From: Chloroflexia bacterium SDU3-3
GTDB taxonomy: Bacteria > Chloroflexota > Chloroflexia > Chloroflexales > Roseiflexaceae
Length of the DNA stretch: 64,000 bases
Assembly (NCBI GenBank): GCA_009268125.1
Contig: WBOU01000011.1
Span: 62,001-126,000, forward strand
Direction of reading: 5' to 3'
Shown: positions 41,733 to 50,566 of the stretch, piece after piece
Layout of the letters: each line of letters opens with the position of its first letter
How positions within the stretch are numbered: the first letter of the stretch is position 1
Position numbers and translations under genes: made by a program
The notes under the pieces: model-generated
The model's database searches: none
Seen by the model: only the letters and a program-made list of their open reading frames with translations
What the model was told of the DNA's origin: nothing

Positions 41733-43613
41733 CTACCGCCCCACCACCAGCACGTTTGCCGCAGCGCTGGGCGTATACGCGCCATCGCCATCGAACGAGG
41801 CCCGCACGCCGCGCATGTAGGCCCCGCGCACCAGGCCGCCTACGCTCACCCCATCCAGCGTGGCGATGCCGCTGGCGTCGGTGGTGGCGCTGCCCACCGC
41901 GCTGCCGTTCAGGCTGAAGCTCACGCTGCGGCCCGCCAGCGCCGCGCCGTCGGCGCTGAGCGTGGCCCGCAGCGCCACGGTGCCGCCCAGCGAGCCGCGC
42001 GCCACCCCGGCCTTCAGCGTGGTGGTCGAGCCGACCCACTGGGCCGCCTCGGCGTAGACGCCCATGCCTGGCAGCGCCCTGCTGCTGTAGTCGAACAGGG
42101 CCTGGTTTTCCCAGGCGTTGCCTTGGCTAGGGTCGGTCGGCGTCCAGCCGCTGCCCTTCACCCCAGTCCACGCTGGCTCCCAGTAGAACACGCCCCAGCC
42201 CATGCCGTTGGGCACCGCCCGCACGATGCTCATCACATCGCGGAACATGGCCGCCTGCCCGGCAGGCGTGGCCGGGTAGCCCGCCGTCAGCTCGGTCGCA
42301 GGGTCGTTGATCACATTCTCCCAGCCGTCCTTGTCGGCCAGCGTGAAGGGGTAGGAGGTCTCGACCACCACCACCGGCTTGCCGTAGCGCGCGGCCATGT
42401 CGTTCAGGTTGTTCTGCAGCGCGGTGAAAGTGCCGTGCCAGTAGGAGTAATACGAGAGGCCGGTAACATCCCAGGTGACGCCGCGCGCCTTGGCCGCGTC
42501 GTACCACCAGCGGAAGTGGCCGTTGTTGCCGCCCTCGGCGTTGTGCAGCATGATCAGCGTGCCGGGCGAGCTGTCCTTCACGCCCTTGATGCCCTGCTTG
42601 AGCAGCGCGGCCAGGTTGTCCCAGCCCGCCGAGGTCCAGTTCTTCCCGTCCTCCCAGAGCATGCCGCTGTTGATCTCGTTGCCCACCTGCACCATATCGG
42701 GCGCGGTGCCCTGGGCCACCAGGCTGCGGCAGATGTCGTAGGTGTGGTCGTACACCGCCTGCTGCAGCTGGGTGAAGTTGTAGCCCTGCCAGGCCACCGG
42801 CTTGGCCTGCTGGCCGGGGTCGGTCCAGAAGTCGGAGTAGTGGAAGTCGATCAGCAGCTTCATCCCGGCGGCCTTGATCCGCCGCGACATCTCCAGCACG
42901 CGGGCCTTGTTGTTGTAGCCGTCGGCGGGGTTGACCCACACCTTCAGACGGGCGTAGTTCATGCCGTGCGACTTGAGGATCTGGATGGGGTCGCCGCGCG
43001 TGCCATTCTCGCTGTAGTACGCGCCGCCGAAGTCCTCGTTCTTCTTCACGCCCGAGAGGTCGCCGCCGCGCATGGGCAGCGCCGCGCCGCCAGCCGCGAA
43101 GCTCAGGTCGTCGAAGTGCACATACTCGCCCGCGTGTGCGTCGGAGTAGAGGATGATCGTGCACTGGCCGTTGGTCACATTCACCGAGGTGGCGATCTGC
43201 ACCCAGGTGTCGTAGCCCTTGGTCACGGGCACGCTGGTGCGCTGCTCGGCCCCGCCGCAGCCGCGCAGGGCTACGAACACCTCGTTCTGGCCGCCGCCGT
43301 TGCGCACCCAGGTGCGCAGCGTGTAGATGCCGTTCTTCAGGCCCGTGAGGGTCTGCCATGTCGAGACGATGTAGGGCTTGTCGCTCCAGTGGGTCAGGTG
43401 GTAGCCGGTCACGCCGCTCGCCTCGGTGAAGTCGGCGGACTCCATGCCATTGGGCGACCATGTGGTCCAGCCTGCCGGGCTGGCGGTGCCGGTGGTGCCG
43501 AAGTCGGCGTTGGTGATGGTAGATGCGGCGCGGGCGGGGGCCGCTGGGAAGGCCACGATCAGCGTGGCGAGGGCAAAAACGGTCGCGGCTCTGCGAAACA
43601 TGGTTGTGAGCAT
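41733..43613 (-). CDS. Secreted GH53 endo-beta-1,4-galactanase with N-terminal carbohydrate-binding-type and C-terminal Ig-like domains
   Basis: This 626-residue secreted enzyme cleaves beta-1,4-galactan side chains of pectin (type I arabinogalactan). The signal peptide is MLTTMFRRAATVFALATLIVAFPAAPARA. Residues of about 30-165 form a beta-sandwich, CBM-like module (DFGTTGTASPAGWTTWSPNG). The GH53 barrel (about 175-515) begins MRGGDLSGVKKNEDFGGAYY and includes YARLKVWVNP and IDFHYSDFWTDPGQQ. The acid/base is E313 (QVGNEINSG) and the nucleophile E418 (VVVETSYPF). The C-terminal ~90 residues are an Ig-like Big_3/filamin-like domain (GRSVSFSLNGSAVGSATTDASG). AAGGAAGGG fixes the ATG at 43613. Confidence 0.93.
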   Translation of the reverse strand: MLTTMFRRAATVFALATLIVAFPAAPARAASTITNADFGTTGTASPAGWTTWSPNGMESADFTEASGVTGYHLTHWSDKPYIVSTWQTLTGLKNGIYTLRTWVRNGGGQNEVFVALRGCGGAEQRTSVPVTKGYDTWVQIATSVNVTNGQCTIILYSDAHAGEYVHFDDLSFAAGGAALPMRGGDLSGVKKNEDFGGAYYSENGTRGDPIQILKSHGMNYARLKVWVNPADGYNNKARVLEMSRRIKAAGMKLLIDFHYSDFWTDPGQQAKPVAWQGYNFTQLQQAVYDHTYDICRSLVAQGTAPDMVQVGNEINSGMLWEDGKNWTSAGWDNLAALLKQGIKGVKDSSPGTLIMLHNAEGGNNGHFRWWYDAAKARGVTWDVTGLSYYSYWHGTFTALQNNLNDMAARYGKPVVVVETSYPFTLADKDGWENVINDPATELTAGYPATPAGQAAMFRDVMSIVRAVPNGMGWGVFYWEPAWTGVKGSGWTPTDPSQGNAWENQALFDYSSRALPGMGVYAEAAQWVGSTTTLKAGVARGSLGGTVALRATLSADGAALAGRSVSFSLNGSAVGSATTDASGIATLDGVSVGGLVRGAYMRGVRASFDGDGAYTPSAAANVLVVGR

Positions 43614-43730
43614 TGTCCCTTCCTTTGGCGAGTGCACATCATCGTACCTGCGGCAGGGCATCCGCAGCATCACAGCGCTGCGGGCGCGGGCAGGGGCCGG
43701 TGCCGCCAGCGTCGGCGGGTATGGAAAAGG

Positions 43731-43758
43731 CCGTTGGGAAACCGTTGGCGAGAGTATA
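43731..43758 (-). promoter_or_regulatory. Candidate GH53 promoter with paired CCAACGG sites
   Basis: On the minus strand TATACT (43753-43758) is a good -10 with a weak -35 (AAGACT) about 18 bases upstream. Two direct CCGTTGG copies (43731-43737 and 43742-43748 on the plus strand) lie 11 bases apart, one helical turn, just downstream. They are a possible site for the AraC-type domain of the adjacent sensor. Confidence 0.35.
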
Positions 43759-43819
43759 GCGGGGAGGGACGGCAGAGTCTTGGTAAAAAACGCGCTGCTT
43801 TTTGTTGATTTGCGGGCGG

Positions 43820-46800
43820 CTACTGCTGCTTGGCGCGGCGGTAGGCGTTGGGGGGCATGCCCACCTCGCGGTGGAACAGGCGGCTGAAGTTGGGCAGGTC
43901 GGGGCAGCCCACCGCCAGGGCGATATCGGTGACGCTGCGGCTGGTGGTCTCCAGCAGCTGGCGGGCGCGGCTGACGCGGTAGCGGTTGAGGTAGGCGATC
44001 GGCGTGATGCCCATCTCCTGGCGGAAGCTGGCGGTCAGGTGATCGCCGCTGACCCCCACCTCGGCGGCCAGCTGGTCGCGGGTGATCGGCTGGTCGTAGT
44101 GGGTGTGGATGAAGGCCACGGCCTGGCGCACCACCTGCTGCATGATGCCGCTGAGCCTGCGCTGGCGGGCCAGCGCCAGCTCGACGTGGCCCTGGATCTC
44201 CTCTAGGCTGAACAGGCCCTTGCTGAGGATGGAGGCCACGCCCGCATTCAGCCGCGCCATATCCTCGCCGGTCAAAATCTGCGCGGTCAGCACCACCACC
44301 GGCACATCGCGCGTGGCCTCGCTGGCCCGCATGGCCTCGATCACGCCGAAGCCATCCAGCTCGGGCATCAGCAGATCCAGCAGCACCAGGCTGGGCGTGG
44401 TGTGGCGCAGGATGGCGAGCGCCTCACGCCCGTTGCTGGCCTCGATCACCCGGTGGTCGGGCAGCTGCTGCTGCACCAGGCGGGCGTGCAGGGCGCGGGT
44501 ATCGCCGTCATCATCCACCACCAGGATGCTCTTCGACGCGCCGTCGCCGTCCCCCTGCTGGCGCAGGGCGCGGGCCAGCTGCTCGGCGCTCAGCGGCTTC
44601 AGCAGGTAGTCCAGCTCCAGCAGCGCGCCGCGCCCGATGTGGGCGTCGAAGGCGTGCATCAGCACGGGGATGGCCGCCGTGGCCGGGTGGCGCTTCAGCA
44701 CCGCCATGATCTCCCAGCCGCGCGCGGAGGCCAGCGGCTCATCCAGCACCAGCGCGCTGGGCGGCTGGGCGATCAGGCGCGGCAGCCAATCCGACGCCGC
44801 ATCCACCCGCTGCAGCTGCACCGCGCGGCCCTGGCCGCCCAGGATGTCGGCCAGCCCGTCATCCTCGCCCTCGCGCTCGCTCAGGCACACCACCAGCTGC
44901 TGCGGGGTGGCGGGCGGCGCTGGCTCGACGTGGGCTGTGGCCAGCAGCGGCAGGCTGAAGAAGAAGGTCGCGCCGCTCTCCTCCTCGCCGGAGGACTGCA
45001 CGCCGATGGTGCCGCCGTGGCGCTCGACCAGCTGCTTGCAGATCGCCAGCCCCAGCCCCAGCCCGCCGTAGCCACGGTCGGCGGTGCGCTCGGATGCGCG
45101 GAACTCGTCGAAGATATGGCCCTGGTCGGCCAGGGGCACCCCCGGCCCGCTGTCGCTCACCGCCACGATCGCCTGCCCTCCCTCCACCGAGAGCCGCAGC
45201 GCCACCCCGCCCTGCTCGGTGAACTTCACCGCATTGCTGATGAAGTTCAGCGCCACCTGGCGCAGCCGCGTGCGGTCGCCGCGCACCGCCACCGGCGCGG
45301 GCGGCAGATCGACGCGCCACGCCAGGCCCTTCTCCAGCGCCAGCTGCTGGCCGGTGGCGGCCACCACATCCAGCACCTCCGCCAGATCGAGGTTCTCCTG
45401 ATACAGCCGCAGCTGCCCGGCCTCGCTGCTGGCCAGATCCAGCACATCGCCGATCAGGCGGCCCAGGTGCTGCGCGTTGGCGAAGATCCGCTCCAGATCC
45501 TGCCGCGCTGGGTCAGGCAGCGCATCCAGCCCCGGCTGGGCGTGCAGCAGCATCTCGCTCAGGCCCACGATCAGGTTCAGCGGCGTGCGCAGCTCGTGGC
45601 TGACCGTGGAGAGGAAGCGGCTCTTCATGCGGCTGGCCTCCTCGGCCAGCTGGCGGCCCAGCAGCGCGTCGGCGTGCAGGCGGCTGTTGCGGAAGGCCGC
45701 CGCGATATGCCGCACGATCAGGCCGCAGATCTCCAGATCTGCCGCGTCGAACACCACGAAGCCGCTGGGGCCACCCTCGATGATCAGCGGCAGCAGCGCC
45801 AGCGAGAACGGCGCGGCGGGGTCGTACATGCCCTGCGGCGGGAAGCTGCGGCTGGCGAAGCGCCGCATGGAGAGCGCGCCCGAGGCCCGCACATACAGAT
45901 CGCTCCATGCCACAGGGTCGCCCTCGCTGGCCGCGAACAGCGCAATCGAGATCTGGCCGAGGCCCAACGTGGGCAGGTGGGCATCGAGGATGTCGAGGAT
46001 CTGCTGCGGCTCGATGGCGGTGAGCAGCTGCGATGTGATCAGGCCCAGCCGCTCGGTGCGCTGCGCGTCGCGGATGAGCCGCCGGGTGTGCTGGCGGTGC
46101 AGGTGGTCGCCCAGCCGCTCGCGGGCGCGGTCCAGCATATGCGCGGCAAGCTCGCGGTGCTGCGGGGCGGCGCTGGCCAGCGCGCCAAGCGCGGCCTGCC
46201 AGCCGTGGGTATCATCCACGCGCTCCAGGCCGTGCAGGATCTGGTCGAGCGCCGCCGCGAAAGGCTGCGGCTCGCCCTCGGCCAGGGCATCCTGCCAGCC
46301 CTCGGCCAGGGCGCGGCACTGCGGCCCCAGCGCGGCGCGGTCGTAGCCGGGCGCGGCCAGCAGCAGCGCGCTGGCCATGGCCTCGGCCAGCGTGGGCTGG
46401 GCCTGGGGCCGCGCCGAAGGCCAGGGCTGGGCGGTGGGCTGGCAGCCGCACGACTCGCGGATGATCAGCTGGGTGGGGATGCGCTCGATGCTGGGCGGAG
46501 CCTGCGGCGCGCGGATGCGCTCCAGCAGCAGCTCCACCGCGCGGTAGCCCAGCTCGAAGGTGGGGTGGCGCACCGTGGTGAGCGGCGGCACCTGGGCCTT
46601 GGCGTGCTGCACATCGTCGAAGCCGATCACCGCCACATCCTGCGGCACGCGCAGGCCTGCGTCGCGCAGCGCCCCCAGCGCGCCCGCCGCCGACTCGTCG
46701 TTGCTGGCCAGCACAGCGGTGAAGGGGATGCCCTCGGCCAGCAGCTGGCGCACAGCGTCGTACGAGTCGTGCTGGTTGTGGCCGCCGTAGCCCACCAGGC

Positions 46801-47359
46801 GCTGCTCGAAGGGCAGGCCGTGGGCGGCCAGCGCCTGCTGGTAGGCCGCCAGCCGCTCGGCCCCGTCGCCCTCGGGGTGGGCATCGGCGGCGATAAAGGC
46901 GATCCGGCGGTGGCCGTGGCCCGCCAGGTGCGCCAGGGCATGCGCGATACCCAGGGCGTTGTCTGGCCCGATCGAGGCGCAGCCTGGCTGCGGCGAGGTG
47001 AACACCAGCGGGAAGCCCTCGGGCATGAAGCTACGCAGCAGGGCCTGCTGCGTGGCGGTGAAGGGCGGGATGGCGATCAGGCCGGAAGTGTTCCACGGCC
47101 CCACCGGCACAAAGTTGGTGGAGGGCAGCAGCCGGGGCCAGGCGGGCAGCCACTCGAACGGCGCGGTGTGCGGCCCTACGCCGCAGGCCAGCAGCAGACT
47201 GCAGCCGTGGGCCTGGGCCGCCGCGCGGATGCCGCGCAGCAGCGTGCGCTCGTAGGGGGCGATGGTGGTGCCCTCGTAGATCTGACGGTTGCCGAACACG
47301 CCGATGGTGGGGCGAACGCCGTGGGGGTATGCGCTTGGTGCCGAGCTATCGCCGCTCAT
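43820..47359 (-). CDS. LacI-sensor / histidine kinase / receiver / AraC one-protein hybrid regulator
   Basis: This 1179-residue cytoplasmic protein combines a whole signalling chain. Residues of about 15-310 are a LacI/PurR-type sugar-binding domain without the LacI helix-turn-helix (VIGFDDVQHAKAQVPPLTTVRHPTFELGYRAVELLLERI). Residues of about 430-575 resemble GAF. HisKA is about 577-645, with the phosphorylated histidine near residue 587 (SHELRTPLNLI). HATPase is about 690-805 (DSGPGVPLADQGHIFDEF; GLGLGLAICKQLVERHGG). Residues of about 830-930 are a degenerate receiver. A canonical receiver has D995 (LLDLLMPELDG), and AraC helix-turn-helix occupies about 1078-1179. No membrane helix is present, so it should sense an imported sugar. 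It lies between galactanase and ABC importer genes and probably regulates them. Confidence 0.9.
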   Translation of the reverse strand: MSGDSSAPSAYPHGVRPTIGVFGNRQIYEGTTIAPYERTLLRGIRAAAQAHGCSLLLACGVGPHTAPFEWLPAWPRLLPSTNFVPVGPWNTSGLIAIPPFTATQQALLRSFMPEGFPLVFTSPQPGCASIGPDNALGIAHALAHLAGHGHRRIAFIAADAHPEGDGAERLAAYQQALAAHGLPFEQRLVGYGGHNQHDSYDAVRQLLAEGIPFTAVLASNDESAAGALGALRDAGLRVPQDVAVIGFDDVQHAKAQVPPLTTVRHPTFELGYRAVELLLERIRAPQAPPSIERIPTQLIIRESCGCQPTAQPWPSARPQAQPTLAEAMASALLLAAPGYDRAALGPQCRALAEGWQDALAEGEPQPFAAALDQILHGLERVDDTHGWQAALGALASAAPQHRELAAHMLDRARERLGDHLHRQHTRRLIRDAQRTERLGLITSQLLTAIEPQQILDILDAHLPTLGLGQISIALFAASEGDPVAWSDLYVRASGALSMRRFASRSFPPQGMYDPAAPFSLALLPLIIEGGPSGFVVFDAADLEICGLIVRHIAAAFRNSRLHADALLGRQLAEEASRMKSRFLSTVSHELRTPLNLIVGLSEMLLHAQPGLDALPDPARQDLERIFANAQHLGRLIGDVLDLASSEAGQLRLYQENLDLAEVLDVVAATGQQLALEKGLAWRVDLPPAPVAVRGDRTRLRQVALNFISNAVKFTEQGGVALRLSVEGGQAIVAVSDSGPGVPLADQGHIFDEFRASERTADRGYGGLGLGLAICKQLVERHGGTIGVQSSGEEESGATFFFSLPLLATAHVEPAPPATPQQLVVCLSEREGEDDGLADILGGQGRAVQLQRVDAASDWLPRLIAQPPSALVLDEPLASARGWEIMAVLKRHPATAAIPVLMHAFDAHIGRGALLELDYLLKPLSAEQLARALRQQGDGDGASKSILVVDDDGDTRALHARLVQQQLPDHRVIEASNGREALAILRHTTPSLVLLDLLMPELDGFGVIEAMRASEATRDVPVVVLTAQILTGEDMARLNAGVASILSKGLFSLEEIQGHVELALARQRRLSGIMQQVVRQAVAFIHTHYDQPITRDQLAAEVGVSGDHLTASFRQEMGITPIAYLNRYRVSRARQLLETTSRSVTDIALAVGCPDLPNFSRLFHREVGMPPNAYRRAKQQ

Positions 47360-47543
47360 GGGCCAGGTGCCTCTACGCTACTGCTGCGCGCGGCGGTGCT
47401 GCCATCGCCCGCCCTGGGCACTGCGTGCCCGCTGTCACCATTATATCAGCTTGTCCCGCCACCCCACGCGCCCCGCCGCAGGCGCACAGGGCCTCGGCGT
47501 CCTCAAACACCATGGTTCACCGCCAAGGCTCCAAGGAAGGGTA

Positions 47544-47572
47544 GAAAAAAGCCCTCTGCCGAAGCAGAGGGC
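47544..47572 (-). terminator. Intrinsic terminator of the adjacent minus-strand gene
   Basis: GCCCTCTGC (47551-47559) and GCAGAGGGC (47564-47572) enclose CGAA. On the minus strand six Ts follow. Confidence 0.8.
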
Positions 47573-47599
47573 CTGGGTCGCAGGCGCGGCGGGCGGCGC

Positions 47600-48340
47600 T
47601 CAGGCGCTCTCGTGCTCCTCGTCGAGGTCGGCCAGCTTCTCAAGCAGTATCGCGTCGGCATCGACCATATAGTCGCTGTAGCTCTCAAACAGGGTCAGAT
47701 CCTCATCCAGCACCTGGCAGAAGCGGTCGAGCATGCCCATCTCGTAGCCTTCTAGCCCCAGGTCGCGCAGAATGTCGGGCTGGTCGTGGAAGACCTCCTG
47801 GACATTGTAGACAAAGGTGTCCACCCAGTTGCTCATGGCGCGCAGCGCAGCCCGCTGCTGCAGCCGCGCGTCGATCCAGCGCTCGATCATCTCGTTATAC
47901 TCGGTCTGCAGCGCGGTCAGCTCCTCAAGCACGGCGGTCTCGGCGCGCAACTTCACCAGGTTGCGGTCCACCTTATCAAGCTGGCGACGCAGCTTGCGCT
48001 GCATCTCCTCGATGCCGCGCTGGGCCTGCTGCGGGCCGACGCTGCGGATGAGCAGCTCGGATGCGTGGCTGGGGCGGCACGCTGCCTGCGGCGTCTCGCC
48101 CACCGCGCGGGCCTGCAGCGTGGCGGCTGCCCTGAGCTGCTGCGCCAGCGCGGGGGTGAGCGCGTAGGCACAGCAGCGCGCGTGCGCCGCCAGGGCCAGC
48201 GTGTAGACCGCCGCGCCCTCGGCCAGCTGCGCCCGCCCGATACCGCCCGTGGCCAGCGTCGCCTGCGGCATGGCCCGCTGGGTGCGCTCCAGCAGCCGAC
48301 CGACCACATCCAAGGCTGCGCCCATAGGGTTCTGTGCCAT
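47600..48340 (-). CDS. Helical hypothetical protein with coiled coil
   Basis: This 246-residue protein is not recognised. It lacks a signal peptide and membrane segments. The N-terminal half is Ala-rich and helical with three cysteines (HARCCAYA). Residues of about 105-165 form a coiled coil (GIEEMQRKLRRQLDKVDRNLVKLRAETAVLEELT). The C-terminus is acidic (DYMVDADAILLEKLADLDEEHESA). It lies upstream of the hybrid regulator on the same strand, beyond its own terminator, and divergent from a receiver-like protein, so it may have an unrelated role. Confidence 0.65.
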   Translation of the reverse strand: MAQNPMGAALDVVGRLLERTQRAMPQATLATGGIGRAQLAEGAAVYTLALAAHARCCAYALTPALAQQLRAAATLQARAVGETPQAACRPSHASELLIRSVGPQQAQRGIEEMQRKLRRQLDKVDRNLVKLRAETAVLEELTALQTEYNEMIERWIDARLQQRAALRAMSNWVDTFVYNVQEVFHDQPDILRDLGLEGYEMGMLDRFCQVLDEDLTLFESYSDYMVDADAILLEKLADLDEEHESA

Positions 48341-48692
48341 CGGCTTCTCCTTCTGCCTTATCGTCTCGTGTTATCGCTCTCGCCGCGCGGCAGCTGTGGG
48401 GTACCAACATCGCCTGGGTGGGGGATCTGGCCTGCGACGCCAGCCATCTGTTAGGGGCATTATAGTAGATCTCCCGTGCCTTGTACATCCCGTGCCGCAC
48501 GGTTTTCGACAAGAATCCCCCGCTTTTTACCAAGACGCCGCGCCCGCTTGGCGGTATGCTCATAGCACACGTCCGATATGCGATACGCGGGGCCGCGGGT
48601 AGCGCAGGCGGTGGGCCATCGGCCCGCTGCCCTGGCGGGTTATGGTCGCTGGTGCGATGATGCCGACCATCGTTCAACGGAGCAAGATCTGT

Positions 48693-49097
48693 ATGGCACA
48701 GCCCACGCTGCTACTGATTGCCGAGCACCCCCAGTTTGCCTACCTCATCCGCCGCTACAGCGAGCAGGCTGGCTGCCACGTGGTGGGCGCAGAGAGCGCC
48801 GACCAGGCGCGGGCCTGGCTAGCCGAGCACACCCCGGCCATGGTGTTTTTGCATCTGGGCAGCTGGCCCCACCAGGGCTGGTCGCTGCTGGGCCAGATCC
48901 GCCAGCACTGCGCCGACGAGGCCATCCCGATCACCGTGATCGGCTCGCTGGCCGACGAGGCCCGCGCTAGGGCCGAGGGCGCGCGCTTCTGGCTCTGGCA
49001 GCCCGTCATGTACCCCGACTTTCTCGCGGTGCTGCGGGCCGGCCAGGTCGCCGCCGCCGCCCTCGACGCGCCCGCGCCGCCTCGGCGGCCGTCCTAG
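48693..49097 (+). CDS. Degenerate receiver-domain protein
   Basis: This 134-residue stand-alone protein resembles the receiver fold: PTLLLIAEHPQFAYLIRRYSEQAGCHVVGAESADQARAWL, then AMVFLHLGSWPHQGWSLLGQIRQHCADEAIPITVIGSL. The usual phospho-acceptor aspartate is replaced (FLHLGSW where D..MP is expected), and the first acidic pair is AEH. It is probably not phosphorylated and may act as a scaffold or a pseudo-receiver. It lies 59 bases before the sugar-importer receptor gene on the same strand and may be co-transcribed. Starts upstream (48642, 48660) cannot be excluded. Confidence 0.6.
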   Translation: MAQPTLLLIAEHPQFAYLIRRYSEQAGCHVVGAESADQARAWLAEHTPAMVFLHLGSWPHQGWSLLGQIRQHCADEAIPITVIGSLADEARARAEGARFWLWQPVMYPDFLAVLRAGQVAAAALDAPAPPRRPS

Positions 49098-49156
49098 CAA
49101 CCCTCCCGACATCGGCAGCGACATCGTAGTACACGCAGAGCAAAGGAGCGAACGCA

Positions 49157-50464
49157 ATGTCCCGAGTCTTCAAATTCCTCACCAGCATCGGCCTGGGCGC
49201 GGTGCTGCTGGCGGCATGCAGCAGCCAGCCCGCCGCCACCTCGCCCGCCGCCACCGAGGCCCCTGTGGCAGCCGCCACCGAGGCCCCCGCAGCCGCCACC
49301 GAGGAGCCGACCGCAGCCCCTGACATCCTGGGCAGCGGCAGCACCAAGATCGTGCTCTGGCACCACTGGGATGGCGCGTACTTCAAGGAGATCCAGAAGA
49401 TCTTCGCCGACTACGCCACCAAGAACAATGTCCAGATCGAGATGCTTTATGTCCCCGATGTGGCCAACAAGGCCCAGATGGCCATCCCATCCGGCCAGGG
49501 CCCCGATCTGATCTCGTGGGTGGATGACCGCATCGGCGACAGCGCCCTCAACAAGATCATCCAGCCCCTAGATGACTATGGGATCAACCAGGACTACCTG
49601 AAGGCCAACTTCGCGCCCGTAGCAGCCGACGCCATGGTCTACGGCGGCAAGGTCTACGGCGTGCCCGAGTCCATGGAGAGCATCACCTTCATCTATAACA
49701 AGAAGCTGATCACCGAGGACAAGCTGCCCAAGACCACCGACGACCTGATCGCGATGGCCAAAACCTACAACCAGGCCCCCGACAAGTACCTGTTCGTCTA
49801 CAACGCCAAGGCCGACATCTACACCGCCGCCCCGTGGTTCCAGGGCGCGGGCGTGCAGCTGGTGAAGCCCGACGGCACCACCGAGATGAACAGCGAGAAC
49901 GGCGTGAAGGCCGCCACCCTGATCAAGAGCTTCAGCGAGATCATGCCCAAGGAGCTGGGCTACGATGAGGCCAACACCCTATTCATGGATCAGAAGGCCG
50001 CGATCATTATGAACGGCCCCTGGGTGATCGCCGACTACACCGCCAAGAACATTGACTTCGGCCTGGCCACCATCCCCGTGGTCAGCAGCTCGGGCCAGCC
50101 CGGCAAGCCGTTTGTGGGCGTGAAGCTGCTGATGCTGGCCGCCAACGCCAAGAACCCCCAGGCCGCCGTGGACCTGATGAAGTACTACGGCAGCGCCGAG
50201 GTGCAGGCCCAGCTGGCCACCACCAACAAGCAGGTGCCCGCCAACCTAGCCGCCCAGGAGCAGGTGAAGAGCGATCCGGTGATCGCCAGCTTCATCGCGC
50301 AGTCGGCCAACGGCGTGCCGCTGCCCAACACCGAGTTCGCATCGGCGATGTGGGATCCCTTCAACAAGATGCTTGAGTCGATCTGGACCGGCGCGACCGC
50401 CCCCGATCAGGCGGTGAAAGATGGCGCTGCGCTGTTCGATGAGAAGGTTGTCGATCTGAAGTAG
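49157..50464 (+). CDS. Sugar ABC transporter substrate-binding lipoprotein (MalE type)
   Basis: This 435-residue lipoprotein is the receptor of a CUT1-type oligosaccharide importer. The lipobox is VLLAAC (cysteine near residue 21). An Ala/Pro/Thr-rich tether follows. The SBP_bac_1/MalE fold has KIVLWHHWDGAYFKEIQKIFADYATKNNVQIEML, QGPDLISWVDDRIGDSALNKIIQPLDDY and KAAIIMNGPWVIADYTAKNIDFGLATIPV. AAAGGAG lies upstream of the ATG. Two permease genes follow. Context in a galactan/arabinan locus suggests galacto- or arabino-oligosaccharides as ligand. Confidence 0.92.
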   Translation: MSRVFKFLTSIGLGAVLLAACSSQPAATSPAATEAPVAAATEAPAAATEEPTAAPDILGSGSTKIVLWHHWDGAYFKEIQKIFADYATKNNVQIEMLYVPDVANKAQMAIPSGQGPDLISWVDDRIGDSALNKIIQPLDDYGINQDYLKANFAPVAADAMVYGGKVYGVPESMESITFIYNKKLITEDKLPKTTDDLIAMAKTYNQAPDKYLFVYNAKADIYTAAPWFQGAGVQLVKPDGTTEMNSENGVKAATLIKSFSEIMPKELGYDEANTLFMDQKAAIIMNGPWVIADYTAKNIDFGLATIPVVSSSGQPGKPFVGVKLLMLAANAKNPQAAVDLMKYYGSAEVQAQLATTNKQVPANLAAQEQVKSDPVIASFIAQSANGVPLPNTEFASAMWDPFNKMLESIWTGATAPDQAVKDGAALFDEKVVDLK

Positions 50465-50566
50465 CGCGTGGGCGAGGCGGCGCGGACAGCCGCGCCGCCT
50501 CGCCTGCCCATACCGACAGCCCGGCGGTCGACCGCAGAATCTTCCGAACACGAACAGGGACAGATC

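Noticed and set aside
41454-43808. A 784-codon plus-strand frame opposite GH53
   Set aside because: It is antisense to a confidently identified galactanase. Its composition is typical of high-GC shadow frames.
44402-47755. A 1117-codon open frame on the plus strand opposite the hybrid regulator
   Set aside because: It is the antisense shadow of a gene with clear kinase, receiver and AraC motifs. Its product is Gln/His/Arg/Leu-rich and matches no domain.
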